NCBI RefSeq assembly: GCF_902830275.1
Contig: NZ_CADESW010000003.1
Location: forward strand, 124,001 to 188,000
Source of the DNA: Burkholderia stagnalis
GTDB lineage: Bacteria > Pseudomonadota > Gammaproteobacteria > Burkholderiales > Burkholderiaceae
Length of the DNA stretch: 64,000 bases
Reading direction: 5' to 3'
The position numbers and the translations under genes are program-made. The notes under the pieces are model-generated. The model was not told the DNA's origin and searched no databases. It saw only the letters and a list, made by a program, of their open reading frames with translations. The stretch's first letter is position 1. Every line of letters begins with the position of its first letter. Positions 59,301-64,000 of this stretch are shown here, piece by piece.

Positions 59301-61060
59301 AGTTGACCGACGTTCACGGCATCGTTTTTCGCGACGCCGTCTGCGACGTTCGACAACGTGACCGGCGCGACCGCGTTCGCACCGCCGAGCGTCACCGAGT
59401 TTTTCGCCGTCGTATCGTATTTCACCGACAGCGCATCGGAGGCCTGCAGGTTCGAAATGTCGGTCGTGTTCTGCACGACGCCACCCTCGACCTTCGTCAC
59501 CCGGCCATCGATGTTCGTGATGGCCGCCGCGTTCGTGCCGACTTGCTGGTTCGTTGCATACAGCTGCGAGCCATTGACGGCGTCGGTCGAATCCGCCGCC
59601 AGCGCACCGGCCTTGACGTTCGTGAGCGTCGTGCCGTTCGCGCCGGCCAGCGTCACCGAGTCGAAGCCTTGCGCACCGTCGTACTTCACGTTGCGCGTGT
59701 CCGCCTGCTGCAGCGCCGTGATGTTCTGCGTGTGGGTCGTGACGATGTTGTTCGTCGTGTCGATCTGCGATTGCAGGCCGCCCGTCGCCTTCGACAGTTG
59801 ACCGACGTTCACGGCATCGTTTTTCGCGACGCCGTCTGCGACGTTCGCCAGCGCAACCGGTGCGCTCGCATTCGTACCGCCGAGCGTGACGCGCGTGTGA
59901 GCATCGCCGTCGTATTGCACCGCGTTTTTCGTGGCGCTGCCGATCTGGTTCGTGATCGACGTGCTCAGCTGGCTGATCTGGTTGTTGACCGTGTTCGTCA
60001 CGTTCGACAGGCCGGTATTCAGCTGGCCGACGTTCGCCGCGTCCGTGTTTTGCACGCCGGCCGCGACGCCGCTGATCGTCGTGCCGTTCTTGCCGTCGAG
60101 CGCAATCGCCGCGTGCGAATCGTCCGTGAACTTCACGGCGTTCTTCGTCTTCGCGTCGATCGTCTGGTTCAGCGTGTTCGTCGCGTTCGTGATCGACGTG
60201 CTCAGCGTATTGTTGACGTTCGTCACGCGCGCGTCGACGTTGCCGATCGACGTGCTCAGGCCGCTGTTCACGTTTTTCAGTTGCTGCACGTTGACGGCGT
60301 CGGTGTCGGCCGCGCCCGCTGCAACGTTCTTCAGCTGGCGTTCCTTGCCGGTCGAACCGAACGACACCGCACCGCCCACCGGCGCAGCCGTGCCGCCGAA
60401 CACCGGCGTGCCGCCGTTGTTCGCGCCGATGCTGTTCGAACCGATCGCGAGCTGATCGTCGCCGCTCGTCACCGCGCCCGCGCCGATCGCGACCGCGCGC
60501 TTGCCGGCCGCGCGGGTTTGCGTCTTGCTGTCGAAAGTTGCGCCGCCCGATACGCCGTCGGTCCCGCCGCCTTTTGCCGAGCCGATCGCCACCGCTTGGG
60601 AATCGACGGCATAGGCGGAGTGGCCAAGCGCGATCGAACGATCGCCGTGCGCGTCGGCAACGTTGCCGAGTGCGGTTGCGTAGTCACCGACCGCCGCCGA
60701 TTGACGGCCGATCGCGACTGCGCTGTTGCCCGCCGCCATCGCGCTCGGCGCGATCGCGATGGCCGAATTGTTCAGCGCGCGCGCGTTGACGCCGACCGCG
60801 ACCGAACCGCCCGTGCCGTCTCCGCTCGCATTCCTGTTCGCGTTCGCGCCGTCGCCGAGGGCGATGCCGGTGCAGTTCGCGCTGCCGCCGTTTTGCGCCC
60901 ATCCCGGCTGGCTGCTGTTGTACGTGCCGGAATTGTCCGGATTGCCGCGATCCACGAAATTCGCGTCGCCGCAGCCAGTCGCATGCGCGGCACCCGCCCC
61001 CATGATGCCGATACCCGCAAACATCGCCGTCACAAGCATCGAAATTTGCTTCTTCTCCAT
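56354..61060 (-). CDS. YadA-like trimeric autotransporter adhesin
   Basis: A 1568-residue surface protein. Signal peptide cut after AHA (residue 27). Head repeats with the YadA left-handed roll pattern (AIAIAPSAMAAGNSAVAIGR, YATALGNVADAHGDRSIALG) lie at about 60-220. A very long stalk follows, made of neck motifs (VADGVAKNDAVNVGQLSKAT, DAVNGSQLYATNQ) alternating with coiled-coil NITALQQADT-type segments. The C-terminal YadA anchor is at about 1490-1568 (VASALAVAGLPQPTGPGRSM, GQQGFAAGYSYVTQNDKWVV) and ends GAGYQF. It forms trimers that span the outer membrane and mediate adhesion. Nearly identical DNA blocks 495 bp apart lie in the stalk. Confidence 0.96.
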   Translation of the reverse strand: MEKKQISMLVTAMFAGIGIMGAGAAHATGCGDANFVDRGNPDNSGTYNSSQPGWAQNGGSANCTGIALGDGANANRNASGDGTGGSVAVGVNARALNNSAIAIAPSAMAAGNSAVAIGRQSAAVGDYATALGNVADAHGDRSIALGHSAYAVDSQAVAIGSAKGGGTDGVSGGATFDSKTQTRAAGKRAVAIGAGAVTSGDDQLAIGSNSIGANNGGTPVFGGTAAPVGGAVSFGSTGKERQLKNVAAGAADTDAVNVQQLKNVNSGLSTSIGNVDARVTNVNNTLSTSITNATNTLNQTIDAKTKNAVKFTDDSHAAIALDGKNGTTISGVAAGVQNTDAANVGQLNTGLSNVTNTVNNQISQLSTSITNQIGSATKNAVQYDGDAHTRVTLGGTNASAPVALANVADGVAKNDAVNVGQLSKATGGLQSQIDTTNNIVTTHTQNITALQQADTRNVKYDGAQGFDSVTLAGANGTTLTNVKAGALAADSTDAVNGSQLYATNQQVGTNAAAITNIDGRVTKVEGGVVQNTTDISNLQASDALSVKYDTTAKNSVTLGGANAVAPVTLSNVADGVAKNDAVNVGQLSKATGGLQSQIDTTNNIVTTHTQNITALQQADTRNVKYDGAQGFDSVTLAGANGTTLTNVKAGALAADSTDAVNGSQLFATNQNVKQQGDAITSIDGRVTQNTTHIGALQQDALQWSKSAGAYDASHNSGSAQKITNVAAGDVSATSTDAINGAQLKSVQDQINGNIGGVTKNAVQYDTDAQGNRTNSVSLVGGASGPVTINNVAAGDLSANSTQAVNGAQLYATNRNVATQTSRVDNLTANVSSLTSNLSVTNANVSNLQAADKLNVKYDAAGKNSVTLGGAGHAPVALSNVADGVSANDAVNVGQLSKAAGGLQSQIDVQGDKITNVDQRVTTNTTNIGQNTTDIAALKQDALQWNAGIGAYDASHGTASPQTIANVKAGQADTDAVNVKQLKDSVSSGVNNGATNAVLYDDSSKRQVSLGAGNGGAPVRVTNVAEGGVQAGSLDAVNGSQLRYATDSAAAALGGGASANTNGSINAPKYDIGGTSFNNVGDALGNLDGRVTSNATTIQNHETRLGNAETNIANNTTIISGLQRDALQFDPAAGAYNAARDGVATKITGVADGNVAAGSKDAVNGGQLFGVKSDLQQQITNVSNQAGEAVKNVVKYDVDANGSRLNSVSLVGGDAASPVVLKNLAAGVDDTDAVNVKQLKAVQSGINQLGAMAVTYDDSSKSIITLGGGAGGTKITNVQAGTLSAASTDAVNGSQLYATNQQVAKNTTDITNLQENVTNVTNGKAGLVQQQDPNGQITVGAGTGGTSVNIANSAGGNRVLTGVGAGVNSNDAVNVGQLNSALRDVSANQAIRAAATDANTTWITRAEAGSFGSTATATGKNAVAVGQGSVADRDNSFSVGAKGSERQVTNVAAGTAPTDAVNVQQLNDNVAAARSYTDQRVGQVYNDLNTVKKDMFGGVASALAVAGLPQPTGPGRSMVSAATANYRGQQGFAAGYSYVTQNDKWVVKASVTGNTRSDFGAVVGAGYQF
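59078..59352. repeat. adhesin stalk direct repeat, copy 1
   Basis: About 275 bp almost identical to copy 2 at 59573-59847, offset 495 bp. Only scattered single-base changes were seen on reading. The unit encodes the VADGVAKNDAVNVGQLSKAT to DAVNGSQL part of the stalk. Confidence 0.85.
59573..59847. repeat. adhesin stalk direct repeat, copy 2
   Basis: Counterpart of copy 1. The 495-bp offset equals 165 codons, so exchange between copies would delete or add 165 residues without breaking the frame. Confidence 0.85.
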
Positions 61061-62079
61061 TCTGCGTTTCCTCTTTTCAAGTTGTGTTGCATTGAACAGA
61101 AATCAGTACTGCGAATCGTCTTGAACTCTTGAACTGCACGACGGCGATCGCGGATCGCCTGGCGCGAGAAAATTCGCCGGAATGTCCGGGCGCGACGACG
61201 CATCCGCGCGACTGCGCAGACGATCGCCGGCCCACGGGCCGATTGCCGTGTTGTCAGCGCCGCTTGCGCGGCCTTACGGATTCACATTCGAGGGAGTCGC
61301 CAGGCGATGACGAAATGCTGGCAACGTCGCGGCACGACCGGCTATTTCACCGGACCGCTGCGTTACGTGAAGTCGTTCACACAAACGACGGATTCGGGTT
61401 CCGGCGCGGCTGAAACCGCGTTGACGACCTGCGCCACCCCGATGGCTTGCGGTCGAGCGCCGGATACGGACAGGATATTCCGCGGCATTTTGATGCTTTC
61501 CCGTAGCAAATTGGCTCTGTTTTCGCGAGCACGGCCCACGGGGTCGATTGCGATTGCAATCGCCCGCTCGATGCGAACCGGCTCCGAATTATTTAGGGAT
61601 CGAACCAGCCGGATGATCGGCCTGGCGTCGTCACCAACGTTCCATGCGATTCATGACGCTTGGTCGTTCCCGGAGCCCACCCGCTTCGTGGATTTGCCGG
61701 AATTAAATCCGCTTACCCCGTCAAAAATCTGGAGCGGATTATATCCATCAATTTCGAGAAAAACCCTTCAGAAACCGCCAACTTGTGCCGATAAATTGTA
61801 AATCATCGTCAATTTAGCCGCTAATTTCGGCTATTTTCAGAAAAATCTTTCATTAGACAAATACGGGATAAATGATGCAATATCTCGTTATTCGATTTGT
61901 CTCATTTGATGCTTCAAAACGTCTCATTTAGCGTATTAAGCAAAAAATGTGATTTGAAAATTCGATTCAATCGAAAACAACTGCTTTCGAGCGCGCGTGG
62001 ATACGCAGTACCCGCTCCGATTGAAGCCGGCACCGCGCAGCAGAAAAAGGTGGGGGAAGGAGAAAGGCGGGGGATCAGG
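61061..62079. other. 1-kb region upstream of the adhesin gene
   Basis: No convincing gene; short open frames lack starts and family features. The half next to the acetyltransferase (about 61750-61990) is strongly AT-rich compared with the rest of the window and includes two GTCTCATTT elements at 61899-61907 and 61921-61929, 22 bp apart. It could hold regulatory sites for the adhesin or be a small acquired segment silenced by H-NS. Confidence 0.55.
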
Positions 62080-62613
62080 TCAGGGGCGATTCGATCGCGT
62101 ACCGTCAGACGGCCGGGTCGTGTGCCTGAGCCGCGCCATGTGGCAAGCACTGACGTACTCGCCGTCGCGCAGCGCGAAGTCCGGCGAGGTTCCCTCGATC
62201 CGGAATCCGTGCTTCTCGTACAGTGCGATCGCAGGCTGGTTGTCGGCGAACACCGTCAATTCGATCCGCGTGACGTTCAGCCAGTTTTCCGCCAGGTCGA
62301 TCGCGGCGGCAAGCAGCCGGCTGCCGATGCCACGCCCGTGATGCGAGGCCTTGACCATCATCCCGAACCCCGCGACGTGGCTGCGGCGCGGATTCTGTTC
62401 CGGATGAAGCCCGAGGTGGCCGACCACTTCGCCGTCGAGTTCGGCGACGAGGCTGAAGCCCCGCTCGCGAGCCGCCTCGAGGCGCTTCTGCCATTTCTCC
62501 AGCGACGGAAACGGCGCCTGCAGCGTGTTCCTGTATACGTCGGGGTGCGCGACGATCTGCCGAATCGCGTCGATGTCGTGCGTCTCGCTGTGTCGGATCG
62601 TGATGTTATTCAT
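62080..62613 (-). CDS. YhhY/AaaT-like GNAT acetyltransferase
   Basis: A 177-residue GNAT protein close to the L-amino-acid N-acetyltransferase YhhY (AaaT): NNITIRHSETHDIDAIRQIV at the start, FGMMVKASHHGRGIGSRLLA as acetyl-CoA motif A (around 88-107), and FADNQPAIALYEKHGFRIEG in motif B. These enzymes acetylate amino acids or aminoacyl-nucleotide antibiotics. The start at 62613 lacks a clear ribosome-binding site; an ATG six codons upstream gives MPLRHDMNN and is possible. Further upstream codons have no family similarity. Confidence 0.85.
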   Translation of the reverse strand: MNNITIRHSETHDIDAIRQIVAHPDVYRNTLQAPFPSLEKWQKRLEAARERGFSLVAELDGEVVGHLGLHPEQNPRRSHVAGFGMMVKASHHGRGIGSRLLAAAIDLAENWLNVTRIELTVFADNQPAIALYEKHGFRIEGTSPDFALRDGEYVSACHMARLRHTTRPSDGTRSNRP

Positions 62614-62944
62614 ATCGTGGCGAAGTGGCATGCGGACGCGCCCGCGTCGGGCGTCGCCCGGCATGCGAGGGAAAAACGTCGAGATTATCCGAATTGGCCG
62701 ATCCGGACAGGGGCGCGCGCGGCCATTTCTGACGCAGTGCGTCATCGGCTGCGGGCAACACCTCGGCAGGCCGTCCGGGCCGCCCGGCCGGCGCCCAACC
62801 ATCAGACGGATCGCCGGTACCGCCCTCATTTCGCAGCGCACGAAAATGTCCGTGTTTGACGCCGGTTCGCGTTAAACTCCGTCAAGCTGTTTGCTAAAAC
62901 GACATCTTCGCCTTAATGGCACATACGACACGAGGATAGGTTCG

Positions 62945-63214
62945 ATGCGCACTTCCGGCTCATCCGGGGCAATGACCCTGCTCACCGAACACGACCCGGC
63001 CGACGGCCGCGAACTGCGTTCGTTGCGACTCGAGGCGACGGGCGACGGCAAAAGCGTGCTGCTGATCGAAATCGACGAGCGTAAGCCCGGCATTCATCGC
63101 GAGATCCGCTACGAGATCACGCCCGCCGAGCTGATCGCCGCAATCCGCTCGCACGGCGCCGAACTGCCCGGCGAGAACCACGGCGCGGCGTCGCTCGCGC
63201 GCAGCTCCTCCTGA
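62945..63214 (+). CDS. small hypothetical protein
   Basis: An 89-residue soluble, acidic-basic mixed protein: MRTSGSSGAMTLLTEHDPAD, then RLEATGDGKSVLLIEIDERK and YEITPAELIAAIRSHGAELP, ending with a Ser-rich tail. The alternating strand pattern and third-position GC bias support a real gene, but no family was recognised. AGGATAGG lies ahead of the ATG at 62945. It is followed after 132 bp by the DedA gene on the same strand. Confidence 0.65.
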   Translation: MRTSGSSGAMTLLTEHDPADGRELRSLRLEATGDGKSVLLIEIDERKPGIHREIRYEITPAELIAAIRSHGAELPGENHGAASLARSSS

Positions 63215-63346
63215 TCCCGTCCGACCGGTGAGCCGCGCACGCCGCGCCGGCTCACCCTCGCATCCACGTCCCGCCGCTGTCTTGAAAATGGCCGATAATC
63301 GGCCCATCCAGCGCTTTCCGCGCGTTCCCCTTTTCGGACAGCCGTC

Positions 63347-64000
63347 ATGCTCCGTGACCTCGTCGCCCAGTACGGGCCGCTTCTCGTCTTCGCCAACGTG
63401 CTGGCCGCCGCGGTCGGGTTGCCCGTGCCGGCGATGCCGACGCTCGTGCTGTTCGGCGCGATGGCGATGCTGCATCCGGAGATGATCGGCTCGCAGCTCG
63501 TCACGGTGCTCGCGCTGTCGGTGCTCGGCGCGCTGATCGGCGATACGGTCTGGTACGTCGCCGGGCGCCGCTACGGCGGCACGACGCTTAAGACGATCTG
63601 CCGACTGTCGCTATCGCGCGACAGTTGCGTGCGGAAAACCGAGCGGTTCTTCGGCCGCTACGGCGTGCGCGTGCTCGCCGTCGCGCGCTTCATTCCGGGG
63701 TTGTCGCTCGTGTCGGTGCCGATGGCGGGCGCGCTCGGCACGCGCTACCGAACGTTCGCCGGCTACGATGCGCTCGGCGCCGCGCTGTGGACGATCTGCG
63801 GGCTGCTCGTGGGGCTCGTGTTCTACCGGCAGATCGACTGGCTGTTCGCCGGCGCGAGCCGGCTCGGCCATGCGGTGCTGTTCGTGATCGCCGTGCTGCT
63901 CGGCATGTATGCGGCCGTGCGCTGGATGCGCCGCCGCGCGCTGATCCGCCAGCTCGCGAATGCGCGGATCGGCGTCGACGAGCTCGAAGCGCTGCTGCGC
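63347..64000 (+). CDS. DedA-family membrane protein (3' end outside the window)
   Basis: 218 codons are inside the window with no stop. The protein has about five hydrophobic segments and the DedA motifs VGLPVPAMPTLVLFGAMAML, GDTVWYVAGRRYGG and AVARFIPGLSLVSVPMAGAL. DedA proteins (SNARE-associated/VTT fold) flip or position membrane lipids and support proton-motive-force homeostasis. The last visible residues (LANARIGVDELEALLR) look like the start of a soluble domain after the membrane part; in Burkholderia such DedA proteins are often fused to a rhodanese domain, which would lie beyond the window. Confidence 0.9.
   Translation, partial: MLRDLVAQYGPLLVFANVLAAAVGLPVPAMPTLVLFGAMAMLHPEMIGSQLVTVLALSVLGALIGDTVWYVAGRRYGGTTLKTICRLSLSRDSCVRKTERFFGRYGVRVLAVARFIPGLSLVSVPMAGALGTRYRTFAGYDALGAALWTICGLLVGLVFYRQIDWLFAGASRLGHAVLFVIAVLLGMYAAVRWMRRRALIRQLANARIGVDELEALLR

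Noticed and set aside
57941-61132. 1063-codon open frame opposite the adhesin
   Set aside because: Repeats of the adhesin gene read on the wrong strand; Arg-rich with no start signals.
61129-61801. Small genes in the adhesin upstream region
   Set aside because: Short frames without ribosome-binding sites, family motifs or consistent codon bias.

Overview
The window looks like Burkholderia, most likely a Burkholderia cepacia complex secondary replicon. The reasons are a very high G+C content throughout, the propionate locus of the prpB-prpC-acnD-prpF type, a CIO-type cytochrome bd, a DUF748 giant protein, a small H-NS and a YadA-like trimeric autotransporter. This is inferred from gene families and base composition. 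No rRNA, tRNA, IS element, CRISPR array or phage gene was recognised.

Layout. 0-7.3 kb: a partial metallo-beta-lactamase-fold gene, a 1-Cys peroxiredoxin, a DUF1059 protein, a secreted small protein followed by a large exported Agd3-like (CE18-type) deacetylase, a GFA zinc protein, an ArgP-type LysR regulator and threonine aldolase. 7.3-10.4 kb: cytochrome bd/CIO operon (two large subunits plus a 57-residue subunit) below a perfect FNR/ANR box. 10.4-12.1 kb: hipAB-type toxin-antitoxin module in reversed order, behind two concentric palindromes. 12.2-20 kb: secreted phosphodiesterase, DUF748 giant, DUF1254/1214 lipoprotein. 20-24.2 kb: copper P-type ATPase with four metal-binding domains under a 19-bp-spacer MerR/CueR promoter, a GNAT, and an 8-bp VNTR that overlaps the end of a 51-residue gene. 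24.3-30.6 kb: a membrane-anchored low-complexity protein, MgtC family, AGE-family epimerase overlapping a chemoreceptor, a thioesterase and a RelBE-like module. 30.7-40.1 kb: an AMACR-like racemase and the methylcitrate cluster (prpB, prpC, acnD, prpF) read from a sigma-54 promoter, with divergent prpR.

40.2-47.7 kb: FAH hydrolase with a divergent IclR regulator; then a divergent H-NS-like gene followed by a 14-copy, 23-bp repeat array, a Pat-type protein acetyltransferase, and a normal H-NS gene pointing back towards the array. The 3' UTR of the H-NS gene carries a single copy of the same repeat in the same orientation relative to the gene. This paired arrangement is the most unusual thing in the window. 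47.7-51 kb: a sigma-54 activator (GAYTGA variant) diverging from a GntP permease, with three matching enhancer sites and a near-consensus -24/-12 promoter. 51-56 kb: a tautomerase, an exported thioredoxin-like protein and two related AraC regulators in convergent orientation. 56.3-61.1 kb: the trimeric autotransporter, with long internal DNA repeats and a 1-kb partly AT-rich upstream region. 62-64 kb: a YhhY-like GNAT, a small unknown protein and the start of a DedA membrane protein, cut by the window end.
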